Both the position numbers and the translations under genes were made by a program. Under the pieces are notes generated by a model that saw only the letters and a program-made list of their open reading frames with translations, was not told where the DNA came from and ran no database searches. 64,000 bases of DNA from Scatosoma sp002474405 (lineage in GTDB: Bacteria; Bacillota; Clostridia; Christensenellales; Borkfalkiaceae), in the NCBI GenBank assembly GCA_937892545.1, contig CALAFO010000017.1, positions 1 through 64,000 of the forward strand, written 5' to 3'. This document shows, piece after piece, positions 17,401 to 25,386 of the stretch (positions are counted from its first letter, which is position 1; the number at the start of each line of letters is the position of its first letter).

Positions 17401-17483
17401 CCTGCGGCGCAGCCGCCGAATCCCATGGCAAGCGCCGCAAAAACCGCCGCGCACCGGATCGCCTTTTTGTTTCTGTTTTTCAT
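14409..17483 (-). CDS. DUF4832-like (beta-galactosidase-type) lipoprotein with CBM-like modules
   Basis: 1024 aa from the ATG at 17483, preceded by GGAGGAATGAG; the upstream start at 17579 overlaps the oxidoreductase gene. The lipoprotein signal ends GFGGC. The catalytic-type barrel begins with GMGWVILEEPLYGGLP and has VETSPGVFNWNVLDE, which resembles GH42/DUF4874-DUF4832 proteins. A DUF4832-like beta domain follows (TVSYSDSVKAGDKFYLN, then LWSNNAMGR). The last 400 residues form two or three beta-sandwich modules that look like carbohydrate-binding domains. It is probably a cell-surface glycosidase or glycan-binding protein feeding the ABC transporter. Activity is not demonstrated for this group, as far as I know. 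Confidence 0.7.
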   Translation of the reverse strand: MKNRNKKAIRCAAVFAALAMGFGGCAAGTETNRGSLKLLGESGEGTAQVKRYGYEQNAVQGYKTVAFEETEDLCADNEGMGWVILEEPLYGGLPSLGYKGVYPEVKQISMSTGWSVVETSPGVFNWNVLDETIAYWAEQGKTINLRLCTDGLVLNQGVVNGCPAWLFEAPYNVPSVVHDGQIYADLSNEKYMERLRIFLEEFAAHYTSEDYPYADAIEVVELRGYGMVGEWHSGWSSYGSPEDRSKMLCDVIDAWREAWGDKLLILSCTYEFGSYMTGLNNATSYEDFMYYMGYDHALQLDNIGWRRDGIAFALQEYDSRFANDYFYLNTGVPICGELGDGYAKHGDDSPYPLFEALSEALHKWRVNYNTAVGWVAQDFADVVQNDKECVEYFNRMMGFRFVPDTVSYSDSVKAGDKFYLNSLWSNNAMGRCWKDYDLSVYFEDADGNTVYTGTDESFNPVSINGGEPHLFDLEYDLPASLPAGTYTVKFAMTDKNGVPKIEMPIAGKDADKKYYLGEVTVGDTAAKKLAEADSLDGDTAFKAIGTGKITDRLVTVNGSKAIVGGGDGVFAEGMTLENGKTYYVSFDYKTNIEKSAIKINMQSKYLVGAYDAENGVWGDKYEWLDVSNKVSHRTATITVPDDGKQYKFSFGAAENAAVAAFDDISVVTADKQDIGFKLNPAFTTKEADGSYTIYSQNTPYWADGLQLKNELGAHETYMLTFDAATTTEISGGGFFYTMITDPDADPDDKNGYIESFSLNRIGSFWKPADTGYTKYSYVFNTDDYPEGSHVVFGVRDRGGVNIKNITLTKLSSDESYTRDAVAVKHNVVPEKGIDVDGKGVVENFEAGVFNGGCMYPGIGSVGIISSNPAYLISGNYSCYVDNTHSTGDTWQFNVFCNTNLADMSLSVNTTYRLKFKYKVVKDESADDGGYFYCLAREEGTFLHDTGVFEWRKGDYEIGEVYSVEYEFTTGSQGRYYLMWGIRFGGAMSIDDVVIEKVENSSGQTKPKVTKGHAYTVTDEVLYKR

Positions 17484-17505
17484 CTCATTCCTCCGTTTCT
17501 CAAAT

Positions 17506-18792
17506 TTAACTTCGTTCCGATTCGTCTTTATGAATTTTGTACGGTTCGCCGCCGTGCAGGCGCGATTTTTCCGCCGCAAGCGCCATCAGATGGCTTTCCA
17601 CCGAAGCTTCCAGCCCCGTAGGCGCGCTCCCCTCGCCGCAAAGGCATTCGTAAAACGCATGAATCAACCCGCCGTCGCCGCCGCCGTGGTTGTGTCCGCC
17701 CTCGAAATGCAGCGTATTCACGTCGATAATCTCTTCCGGCTGATTGAACCGTCTCACCGCGATTCTGTTCAGGGCATCTTCGAAATCGATTTCCCCCTGC
17801 GTGCAGTAAAATTTCATGATTCTTCCGCCGCCGGCGGTAAACGCCGTCATTCTAAGATTCGCGTTCACGCCGTTTTGAAAATGCGCCATAACAATCTGAT
17901 TATCCACAACGTTGTTATCGCAGGCGAACACGCACCGCCCGTACAGACCCGTTTTTATCGCTTCCATCAGATTTTCTTCCGTTTGCGGCACCGCAGTGGT
18001 AATGGCATTGTACGGCCAGCAATTTTCGGGAGAACCGATACTCTTCCAGTTGCCTATGTAAATGTTCTGCGCGCTGTACGTGCAATCCTTCCAAAGTTTG
18101 CAATCCGCGCAACGGTCCGCCGCACCCTCCGGCTTGTTTTCGGCTTTAAAAAAGCGCAGATCTCCGATGGACGAAATGCTTTCACAACGGGATTCCGCAT
18201 AATATTGCAGCAAATCCAAATCGTGGCAGCACTTCTGCAGAATCATCGGCGAAGTTTCGTTGCTGTTGCGCCAGTTGCCGCGCACGAAACTGTGCGCCTG
18301 ATGCCAGTAACAAACCTGTTCGATAGAATCTATCATCACCAGTTCGCCGCACACTTTTTTCTCCAGCAGTTCTTTCAGCTTCACAAACGCCGGAGCATAG
18401 CGCAGCACGTGGCACACCATCACTTTTTTTCCGTAACGCCTATGCGCTTCCAGCAAAGAGCGGCATTCTTCTTCGCTTGCCGTAATCGGCTTTTCTAAAA
18501 GCACGTCGTAGCCGAGTTCCAGCGCCCGCTTGCACTGCCGCACGTGATCGTTATCCATCGTGGCTATAATCAGCGCGTCGGCGCGTTTTTCCTTAAAAAA
18601 TTCAAATTCGTCGCAGAACCGGTTTTCTTCCGATACGTCAAAAATTCCTCCGTATTTCGCCGTTTTCACGGGATTCGTATCGCAGACGGAAACGATTTTC
18701 CATTTGTCCTTTTGTTCGAACATTTCTCTGCCGTACGCTTCCGCCCCGCGCGAACCGCATCCGATAATCGCAACAGTGAAAATTCTGTCCAT
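17506..18792 (-). CDS. Gfo/Idh/MocA-family NAD(P)-dependent oxidoreductase
   Basis: 428 aa from the ATG at 18792; the 18849 start would leave a basic non-family extension. The Rossmann motif IIGCGSRG spans residues 9-16 and the family EKP motif appears as DVLLEKPITAS. A cysteine-rich insert (CADCKLWKDC) is seen in a subgroup of sugar-derivative dehydrogenases. The family oxidises or reduces a sugar hydroxyl, including the keto-glycoside intermediates used to split resistant glycosides. First gene of the operon, with a promoter about 115 bp upstream that carries the shared AraC-type operator. The last codons lie 22 bp before the next gene. Confidence 0.9.
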   Translation of the reverse strand: MDRIFTVAIIGCGSRGAEAYGREMFEQKDKWKIVSVCDTNPVKTAKYGGIFDVSEENRFCDEFEFFKEKRADALIIATMDNDHVRQCKRALELGYDVLLEKPITASEEECRSLLEAHRRYGKKVMVCHVLRYAPAFVKLKELLEKKVCGELVMIDSIEQVCYWHQAHSFVRGNWRNSNETSPMILQKCCHDLDLLQYYAESRCESISSIGDLRFFKAENKPEGAADRCADCKLWKDCTYSAQNIYIGNWKSIGSPENCWPYNAITTAVPQTEENLMEAIKTGLYGRCVFACDNNVVDNQIVMAHFQNGVNANLRMTAFTAGGGRIMKFYCTQGEIDFEDALNRIAVRRFNQPEEIIDVNTLHFEGGHNHGGGDGGLIHAFYECLCGEGSAPTGLEASVESHLMALAAEKSRLHGGEPYKIHKDESERS

Positions 18793-18908
18793 TTTTCTTT
18801 TTACTTCCTTAATAAATCGTTCTGATTTATGTATTTTGATTGAATACAAAGATTTTTCGCTTCCGGGCTTGCCGCCCGCTTTCCGCCCTTCCCCGCATTT
18901 CGCTAAAC

Positions 18909-18971
18909 ATTATAACACACAAAATCGCGGATTTCAAGAACGTTATGTTCTATAATATTGTGCATTTGTTC
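18909..18971 (-). promoter_or_regulatory. Promoter and AraC-type operator of the oxidoreductase operon
   Basis: On the minus strand TTGAAA (18937-18932), a 17-bp spacer and TATAAT (18914-18909). Upstream, GAACA occurs twice exactly 21 bp apart (18971-18967 and 18950-18946), and the proximal copy ends 8 bp before the -35. The same layout, base for base in spacing, occurs at 21449-21511. Two direct repeats 21 bp apart beside the -35 are typical of AraC activator sites. Confidence 0.75.
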
Positions 18972-18993
18972 TTTTTCGCGGTAAAATTGCGCT

Positions 18994-21399
18994 TCATCGG
19001 AGCGAGATTTCCAAACCTTTCCTCTCTTTATGTCCGTCGCAAAGATATACGTCCGTCGGCACGCGCGCTCCCGCAAACAGCGCTTTCAGCGTAATTTCCT
19101 GCCCCGCCCACTCTTTTTTCAGCGGCAGAAAGAAAGTATAATTTCCGTCCGTCGGGTGCACGGGATATTCGAACGAGTTGGAAGGATACGCGGGGGCGCG
19201 GAAAGGAAAGCCGTATGTTTTTCCGCCGATTTCCGCCAGACAAACCACGTTTTCTTCGCCTGTTTTTCCCTCCATAGCAACGGCGAGATATGGGTATTCG
19301 GGCAGATCTTTCAACGTAATCGTACCTTCCGCATAAGCTTTCGTCCGTTTTTTCGCATACGCCGCAAACAGATTCGTAAGTTTCGCCTGTTTCAAAGAGA
19401 TTTCTTCGCTCCCCGAAAACAGCCGTATCGAATAAATTCTGTCCACGGGGCAAGGCGTGCGGAAATAACGGATGTTTCCCTCTTCCGCGGCAACCGTATA
19501 AACGGCGCGTTTTCGCTCTCCCTCCGCCGTACCGGGCGTATCGCTGTAAAAATATAAAAATTCGTTTCTTTCCGGGCGCACCGTCTCTATCAATTTTAAC
19601 GGCGCGGCGCTCCATTTTTGTAAATCGGCGGAAACTTCTCCGCCCTGCGGAGTCTGTTCGAAAAACATTCCGTCCTTTTTGTCCGCGTCGAAATATTCTA
19701 TTTCCAGCCTGTCCGCCGCATATTCCGCCCCGAAATCCACGCGCAGGCAGCCGCCCTCCACGCGGAAGCCGATCCTGCCGTCGTGATTGATATACGAACG
19801 CGACTTCACGTCGAAACACGTGTTTTCGTCCCCGTCGAACGGAATCGACGTATCGATGCCGCGCAGACGATACGATTTCTGCGAAAAGAAAAGCTCCCGC
19901 GCTTTTTTCACGGAATCCATCGCCGTCTCGCCCGAACGCAGCAAACTCCGCCGTTCCATCGATTCGTTGTCCGCCTCAAAACATGCCGTTTCGTACAGAT
20001 ATTCGCTATCCGCGGGCACGGGAGCGGCGTGCAGCGCGCCGATTTTTTGCGGCACGCGTTCGCGATGATCGGCAATATGTCCGCCGGGAATTTGCAGACG
20101 GATTTTCGCGCCCGTCGAAAAATTTACCAGATAAACTTCGTCCTCGTTTTTGCCGTTGCCGCAAAGCAGTTTCACTTTATCCGCCCTGCCGGATTCGTCC
20201 TCGTGCAGTACTTCGTATTCCGCGCCGACAATCGCCTCTCCCGCGACTTCCGCGTCGCAAATTTCTATCAGAGCCGCACGGAACGGCGCCAGAGAAATTT
20301 CCGCCGTTTCGCCGTAAGCAAAACAGCCGATTGTTTTTTCCGTGGGAAATCTTTGAATCACGCACACTTTTCCGCACTCCGCAAGCCCTACGCTTTCGTC
20401 AAGCGGCACAAAAATTTTTCGTATATTCCAGCTGCCGTTGCCCGTGGCAAGAAACCGCCGTTTGTCGTCGCCGCGGAGCACCGCGTTATCGCCGAGATCG
20501 GTTTCGGGAAGCATGCCGTGCGTCAGAATGTCGCGGTATTTTCTGTGTAAATTGAAAATCCGCGCCATAATCGCATATTCGTCGTCGCGCAACAGCCACG
20601 GATTCCCGTAAATTTCCGGCGCAAGTATCAGGCACCTGTTAAACGCCTGATAAATCAGATCGTCCTCGAAATAATCCACCGAAGAAGAAATACAAACGCC
20701 GTGATCTTCCGTAAGCCGCTTCAGCTGCGGCGTATGCCCGCGGAAGAAAATATACGCGCGGTTATGCGGCGCCGTACGGCGGTTGAAACAATGCACGTCG
20801 GTATACGTTTCCAGCCCCTCCCACAAAAACGTGGTGGCGTACGACTGATATTTTCCCAGATCGTTCCGATGATTCAGAAGAATCAGATCGGGCGAATACT
20901 TTCTGCATTCCCGCATCGTTTTTGCAAATTCTTCCTTTTTATTTTCGCGCAGTACCCCGCACACCGTATCGAATTTAAACAACCCGAACCGGTAATCGCG
21001 GCATAACGAAACAAGAATTTTTCTGCGTTTTTCCGCCTCTTCTTCCGTATCTCCGTAGCCGTCGGCGCCGCCCCAGATGCCCAGCCGCGTGCCGTATGCC
21101 GCCGCATATTCCGCTATCGGCGCATAACCGCGGGGATATTGCGCGCGTAACTTTTCTCCGTCCGGATTGCCGTAACCCTCGCCCGCACCGTCCAGATTGC
21201 CCGCGTCCCACGCGTAAATATCCAGCCGCATACCGTATTTTTTGTTCAATTCGGCAAAAAAGGCAAGATTCGCCAGCGTCTGCGCCTCTGTGGAGCCTTC
21301 GTTTGTATTGTTGATCCACGAAAAATATTCGCTGCGGGAAGGCGATTCTTCCGTAATTTCACCGTTGTATCCGTTTTGTTTCCGTTCCTGCTCGTTCAT
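18994..21399 (-). CDS. Alpha-galactosidase-superfamily (clan GH-D-like) protein
   Basis: 801 aa, no signal peptide. The N-terminal half is a (beta/alpha)8 barrel with YGMRLDIYAWDAGNLDG, RLGIWGGADGYG and FGLFKFDTVCG. The aspartate in the K-F-D motif matches the nucleophile position of GH27/GH36-type enzymes. The usual acid/base region is not obvious (WEGLETYTDVHCFNRR lies where one would look). The C-terminal 300 residues are beta-rich. The gene has its own promoter with the operator shared with the oxidoreductase operon downstream, so both probably act on the same substrate. It may belong to a family without a characterised activity. Confidence 0.6.
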   Translation of the reverse strand: MNEQERKQNGYNGEITEESPSRSEYFSWINNTNEGSTEAQTLANLAFFAELNKKYGMRLDIYAWDAGNLDGAGEGYGNPDGEKLRAQYPRGYAPIAEYAAAYGTRLGIWGGADGYGDTEEEAEKRRKILVSLCRDYRFGLFKFDTVCGVLRENKKEEFAKTMRECRKYSPDLILLNHRNDLGKYQSYATTFLWEGLETYTDVHCFNRRTAPHNRAYIFFRGHTPQLKRLTEDHGVCISSSVDYFEDDLIYQAFNRCLILAPEIYGNPWLLRDDEYAIMARIFNLHRKYRDILTHGMLPETDLGDNAVLRGDDKRRFLATGNGSWNIRKIFVPLDESVGLAECGKVCVIQRFPTEKTIGCFAYGETAEISLAPFRAALIEICDAEVAGEAIVGAEYEVLHEDESGRADKVKLLCGNGKNEDEVYLVNFSTGAKIRLQIPGGHIADHRERVPQKIGALHAAPVPADSEYLYETACFEADNESMERRSLLRSGETAMDSVKKARELFFSQKSYRLRGIDTSIPFDGDENTCFDVKSRSYINHDGRIGFRVEGGCLRVDFGAEYAADRLEIEYFDADKKDGMFFEQTPQGGEVSADLQKWSAAPLKLIETVRPERNEFLYFYSDTPGTAEGERKRAVYTVAAEEGNIRYFRTPCPVDRIYSIRLFSGSEEISLKQAKLTNLFAAYAKKRTKAYAEGTITLKDLPEYPYLAVAMEGKTGEENVVCLAEIGGKTYGFPFRAPAYPSNSFEYPVHPTDGNYTFFLPLKKEWAGQEITLKALFAGARVPTDVYLCDGHKERKGLEISLR

Positions 21400-21448
21400 C
21401 GGTTTCTCCGTTGCGTTATACTTTCAGAAAATTTTCCTGATTGTACTT

Positions 21449-21511
21449 ATTATATCATGCCTCTTTCTCTTTTTCAATAGAGATATGTTCTGTAAAATTG
21501 TGTTTTTGTTC
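21449..21511 (-). promoter_or_regulatory. Promoter and AraC-type operator of the 801-aa gene
   Basis: On the minus strand TTGAAA (21477-21472), a 17-bp spacer and TATAAT (21454-21449). GAACA repeats lie at 21511-21507 and 21490-21486, 21 bp apart, with an 8-bp gap to the -35. An additional inverted pair, CGTTGTTC and GAACAACG, lies just upstream (about 21511-21550). Confidence 0.75.
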
Positions 21512-21638
21512 GTTGTTCCGATTCCTTCGCGGATTTTCCGAACAACGCCGAAACGTGCCGTATTTTTCCCCCGAATTTTTCGTTACGCGCCGCGTTTATT
21601 GCTTTTCCAGTCCGCGCGACGTCCCGTTTTTTCGCGCG

Positions 21639-21665
21639 AAAAAGCCGCCGGAAATCCCCGACGGC
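21639..21665 (-). terminator. Terminator of the hyd operon
   Basis: GCCGTCGG (21665-21658) pairs with CCGGCGGC (21651-21644), followed on the minus strand by a five-T run. It lies about 60 bp after the hydA stop. Apart from this and the 801-aa gene promoter, the 21400-21723 gap holds no gene. Confidence 0.85.
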
Positions 21666-21723
21666 TCCGATTTTGTTTCCTTGATTTTGTCGCATTTTAT
21701 CCTGTTTTGCACGAACAAACAGC

Positions 21724-23487
21724 TTAATTGAATCTTTCTTTCGCCTCGTAAGTCGTGTGAAGCAGCTCGTGCGCCTTATGCGAATTCGGCTCGCCCAGAT
21801 ACTCCTTATACAGCTCGATAATCTGCGGATTCCGATGCGAGAAACGGTACGTTTTGCTTTCGTCCTCTTTATACAGCGCCGCCGCCCGTTTTTCTTTATA
21901 CGTATCCAGAATATCGGTACCCTCGTTCGGCAGGAAGCAAGGGCGCATATACGGCTGTCCGCCGCCCGCGATCCCCCCGCCGGGGCAACCCATAATTTCG
22001 ATGAACTGATATTCGCTCTTTCCCGCGCGGATGTCGTCAAGCAGCACTTTTGCGTTCTTCATGCCGTGCGCCACGGCAATTTTCACCTTTGTGCCGTTCA
22101 AATCGTATGCAGCCTCGCGCACGCCTTTGAAGCCGCGCACTTCGGTAAGCTCCGCCTTTTCGGGTTCCTTGCCCGTAACCGTATAAATCGCCGTACGCAA
22201 CGCCGCTTCCATTACGCCGCCCGTTACACCGAAAATCACGCCCGCGCCGGTGTATTCGCCCACGATGTCGTTATCGAATTGTTCTTCGGGTAGCTTATCG
22301 AAACGAATCCCGGAACGCTTGACGAGTTTTCCGAGTTCGCGCGTCGTAAGCACCGCGTCCACGTCTTTAATGCCGTCTTTCTGCAACTGCGGACGTTCTT
22401 TTTCGTACTTCTTCGCCGTGCAGGGCATAATCGAAACCACAAACATGTCGCGGGGATCGATGCCCGCCTTTTCGCAATAATAGCTCTTCAGAATCGCGCC
22501 GAACATCTCGTGCGGAGATTTGCACGAAGAGAGGTGCGGCAGTAAATCGCCGTAATAATATTCGCAGTAATTCACCCACCCCGGCGAACAGGAAGTAATC
22601 ATCGGCAGCGTGCCGCCCGTTTTCATGCGGTGCAACAGCTCCGTAGCCTCTTCCATAATCGTAAGGTCGGCGGCAAAATTGGTATCGAACACTTTTTTAA
22701 AGCCGAGCCGCCGCAGCGCCGCCACCATTTTTCCCGTAACCAGCGTGCCTACGGGCATGCCGAACTCTTCGCCGAGCGCCGCGCGCACCGCAGGCGCCGT
22801 CTGCACCACCACGTACTTGCCCGCTTTCATCGCTTCGTCCACCTTTTCGATTTCCGAAACTTCCATCAACGCGCCCGTGGGGCACACGCTCACGCATTGC
22901 CCGCACAGAATACACGGCGAATCTTTGAACGAACGGTTTTCCGCCGGCGCAACAATCGTTTTGAATCCGCGTTTTTCAAAGCCGAGAACGGAAAGTCCGT
23001 GCGCGTTTTTGCAACGTTCGATACATCTTCCGCAAAGCACGCATTTCGAAGTATCGCGCTTGATCGAAGGCGTAAGTTTATCCACCGTCGTTTCCGTTTT
23101 CGCACCCGTATACGCATTGTCGCGCGCGCCCGTCAGCCGCGCTACGTGCAACAGTTCGCACTTTTCGTTTTTATCGCATTCCTGACAATCGCGGTTGTGG
23201 TTGGAAAGCAGCAGTTCCACCGAAGTTCTGCGCGCTTCCACGGCTTTGGGGGACGAAATCGTAATTTCCATGCCCTCCGCCACGGGGTACACGCACGAAG
23301 CCACCAGCCCCCTCGCGCCCGTCGCTTCCACAAGGCACACGCGACACGAACCGCGCGAACATTCGCCGTGATTGAACGTGCAAAGGGACGGAATTTCATA
23401 GCCGCACTCTCTCGCCGCTTCGAGTATCGTCAGCCCCTCTTCCACCTGATAGGGCATTCCCTCGATTTTAATATTGATTTTCGCCAT
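21724..23487 (-). CDS. hydA: [FeFe]-hydrogenase-type subunit HydA (trimeric group), altered H-cluster ligands
   Basis: 587 aa, full length. Domains in order: [2Fe-2S] (Cys36, 48, 51, 65), His-Cys3 [4Fe-4S] (His97, Cys101, 104, 110), two [4Fe-4S] sites (Cys149/152/155 with Cys202, and Cys192/195/198 with Cys159), the H-cluster domain and a small C-terminal subunit-like tail. L1 reads TSCSPGW (298-304), L2 MPCTAKK (354-360), L3 MGCPGGGIAGGGQP from 499. In characterised enzymes the [4Fe-4S]H ligands are the second Cys of TSCCP, the L2 Cys and both L3 Cys. Here the first position is Ser301 and the bridging position is Gly505. The partners are hydB and hydC, as in NAD-linked electron-bifurcating hydrogenases. 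Family is clear; H2 activity is uncertain. Confidence 0.9.
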   Translation of the reverse strand: MAKINIKIEGMPYQVEEGLTILEAARECGYEIPSLCTFNHGECSRGSCRVCLVEATGARGLVASCVYPVAEGMEITISSPKAVEARRTSVELLLSNHNRDCQECDKNEKCELLHVARLTGARDNAYTGAKTETTVDKLTPSIKRDTSKCVLCGRCIERCKNAHGLSVLGFEKRGFKTIVAPAENRSFKDSPCILCGQCVSVCPTGALMEVSEIEKVDEAMKAGKYVVVQTAPAVRAALGEEFGMPVGTLVTGKMVAALRRLGFKKVFDTNFAADLTIMEEATELLHRMKTGGTLPMITSCSPGWVNYCEYYYGDLLPHLSSCKSPHEMFGAILKSYYCEKAGIDPRDMFVVSIMPCTAKKYEKERPQLQKDGIKDVDAVLTTRELGKLVKRSGIRFDKLPEEQFDNDIVGEYTGAGVIFGVTGGVMEAALRTAIYTVTGKEPEKAELTEVRGFKGVREAAYDLNGTKVKIAVAHGMKNAKVLLDDIRAGKSEYQFIEIMGCPGGGIAGGGQPYMRPCFLPNEGTDILDTYKEKRAAALYKEDESKTYRFSHRNPQIIELYKEYLGEPNSHKAHELLHTTYEAKERFN

Positions 23488-23502
23488 TTTTCTTTCCTCC
23501 CC

Positions 23503-25386
23503 TTATTTCTTCTCGATCGCTTTGAATTTGCAGGAAGCGATGCACATGCCGCACTTGATGCACTTTTCCTGATCCACGATACGCGCGGGCAGTTTCTTGC
23601 CGGGCGCCACGTAATCGGTTCTGGAGATGGCTCCCACGGGGCATTGTCTTTCGCAAAGACCGCAGCCGAAGCATTTATCTTTAATCACCTCGTATTTCAT
23701 CAGGTGCTTGCAGACGTGCGCGGGGCATTTCTTTTCTACGATGTGCGCAACGTATTCGTCGCGGAATCTGGAAAGCGTGGAAAGCACGGGGTTAGGCGCC
23801 GTCTGTCCCAACCCGCAAAGCGAGTTGGTTTTTACGTTATGCGCCAGATCCTCCAGCGCGTCCAGATCGTCCATCGTCGCCTTGCCGTCGGTTATTTTCG
23901 TTAAAAGTTCCAGCATGCGCTTGGTGCCGATACGGCAAGGGGTACATTTGCCGCACGATTCGTCGCAGATGAATTCCATATAGAATTTCGCAACGTCCAC
24001 CATGCAGTTGTCCTCGTCCATGACGATCGCGCCGCCCGAACCCATCATCGAACCCTTTGCAATCAGGTTGTCGTAATCGATTTCCGCGTCGAGATCGGCT
24101 TCGGTAAGGCAGCCGCCCGAAGGTCCGCCCGTCTGAATCGCCTTGAATTTCTTGCCGTACGGAATGCCGCCGCCGATATCGTAAATCAGTTCGCGCAGCG
24201 TGGTGCCCATCGGCACTTCCACAAGCCCCACGTTATTGATTTTTCCGCCGAGCGCGAATACTTTCGTACCCTTCGAACGGTCGGTGCCGTAAGAAGCGAA
24301 TTTCGCCGCGCCTTCGCGCAGAATAAACGGAACGCAGGCAAGCGTTTCCACGTTATTGATAATCGTGGGTTTTTCCCATAACCCCTTTACCGCGGGGAAC
24401 GGCGGACGGGGACGGGGCATGCCTCGCTGCCCTTCGATGGAATTTAAAAGCGCCGTTTCTTCGCCGCAGACGAACGCGCCCGCGCCGAGGCGGATATGTA
24501 CGCGGAAGCAAAAATCAGTGCCCAGAATATTGTCGCCGATGAGCCCCGCTTCCTCCGCTTCTTTAATAGCGATTTTTAAACGGTTTACCGCAATGGGATA
24601 TTCCGCGCGCACGTAGAAATAACCGTTCTGCGCGCCGATCGCGTAGCCCGCTATCATCATACCTTCGATTACGGCAAGCGGATTGCCTTCCAGAATGGAA
24701 CGATCCATAAACGCGCCGGGGTCGCCTTCGTCGCCGTTGCATACAACGTACTTTTCGCCGTCCGGCTGATTATAGGCAAACTGCCATTTTCTTCCCGTAG
24801 GGAAGCCGCCGCCCCCGCGCCCGCGAAGCCCGGAAGCAAGCACTTCGTTGATTACGTCCTGCCGAGGCATCTGCAACGCTTTCGCCAAGCCCTTGAACGC
24901 GCCCGCGCCGATGGCTTCTTTAAAGTTTTCCGGATCGATGCTGCCGCAACCGTGCAAAGCCACGCGCACCTGCTTTTTATAGAAGTTGATTTCGTCCTGC
25001 TTTGTAACTTTTTCTTTCGTGGCGGGGTCCACGTACAAAAGATGTTCCACAATATCGCCGCCGAGCAAATCGGTTTCCACAATCTCCGTAACGTCGGCGA
25101 TTTTCACCATGCGGTATAATGTGTCCTCCGGGTAAATTTTCACGAAAGGTCCCTGCGAGCAGAACCCGAAGCAGCCCACCTGATTCACCGTTACTTTATC
25201 GGAAAGCCCTCTTTCCGCAATCTGCTTTTCAAACTCTTCCTTGATTTCGTGCGAATGCGAGGAAAGGCAGCCCGTACCGCCGCAAAGCACCACGTGGCGC
25301 TTGCCGTCCGAACCCGAAAATTTGGCGTTCAGGCACGCCGAACAGTTTTCGCTTGTAGCGTTCAGTTCTTCGAAATTCTTAATCAT
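23503..25386 (-). CDS. hydB: NuoF-like NAD(H)/FMN-binding hydrogenase subunit HydB
   Basis: 627 aa. A thioredoxin-like [2Fe-2S] domain (Cys35, Cys40, Cys72, Cys76) leads into a NuoF core with the glycine-rich GRGGGGFPTGRKW (about 189-201) and CNGDEGDPGAF (about 216-226) that bind NAD and FMN. The [4Fe-4S] motif SCGKCTPC covers 477-484, with Cys524 as fourth ligand. Two more [4Fe-4S] sites end the protein (Cys572/575/578/582 and Cys609/612/615/619). It exchanges electrons between NAD(H) and the other subunits. Its start overlaps the hydC stop by 4 bp and it ends 15 bp before hydA. Confidence 0.95.
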   Translation of the reverse strand: MIKNFEELNATSENCSACLNAKFSGSDGKRHVVLCGGTGCLSSHSHEIKEEFEKQIAERGLSDKVTVNQVGCFGFCSQGPFVKIYPEDTLYRMVKIADVTEIVETDLLGGDIVEHLLYVDPATKEKVTKQDEINFYKKQVRVALHGCGSIDPENFKEAIGAGAFKGLAKALQMPRQDVINEVLASGLRGRGGGGFPTGRKWQFAYNQPDGEKYVVCNGDEGDPGAFMDRSILEGNPLAVIEGMMIAGYAIGAQNGYFYVRAEYPIAVNRLKIAIKEAEEAGLIGDNILGTDFCFRVHIRLGAGAFVCGEETALLNSIEGQRGMPRPRPPFPAVKGLWEKPTIINNVETLACVPFILREGAAKFASYGTDRSKGTKVFALGGKINNVGLVEVPMGTTLRELIYDIGGGIPYGKKFKAIQTGGPSGGCLTEADLDAEIDYDNLIAKGSMMGSGGAIVMDEDNCMVDVAKFYMEFICDESCGKCTPCRIGTKRMLELLTKITDGKATMDDLDALEDLAHNVKTNSLCGLGQTAPNPVLSTLSRFRDEYVAHIVEKKCPAHVCKHLMKYEVIKDKCFGCGLCERQCPVGAISRTDYVAPGKKLPARIVDQEKCIKCGMCIASCKFKAIEKK

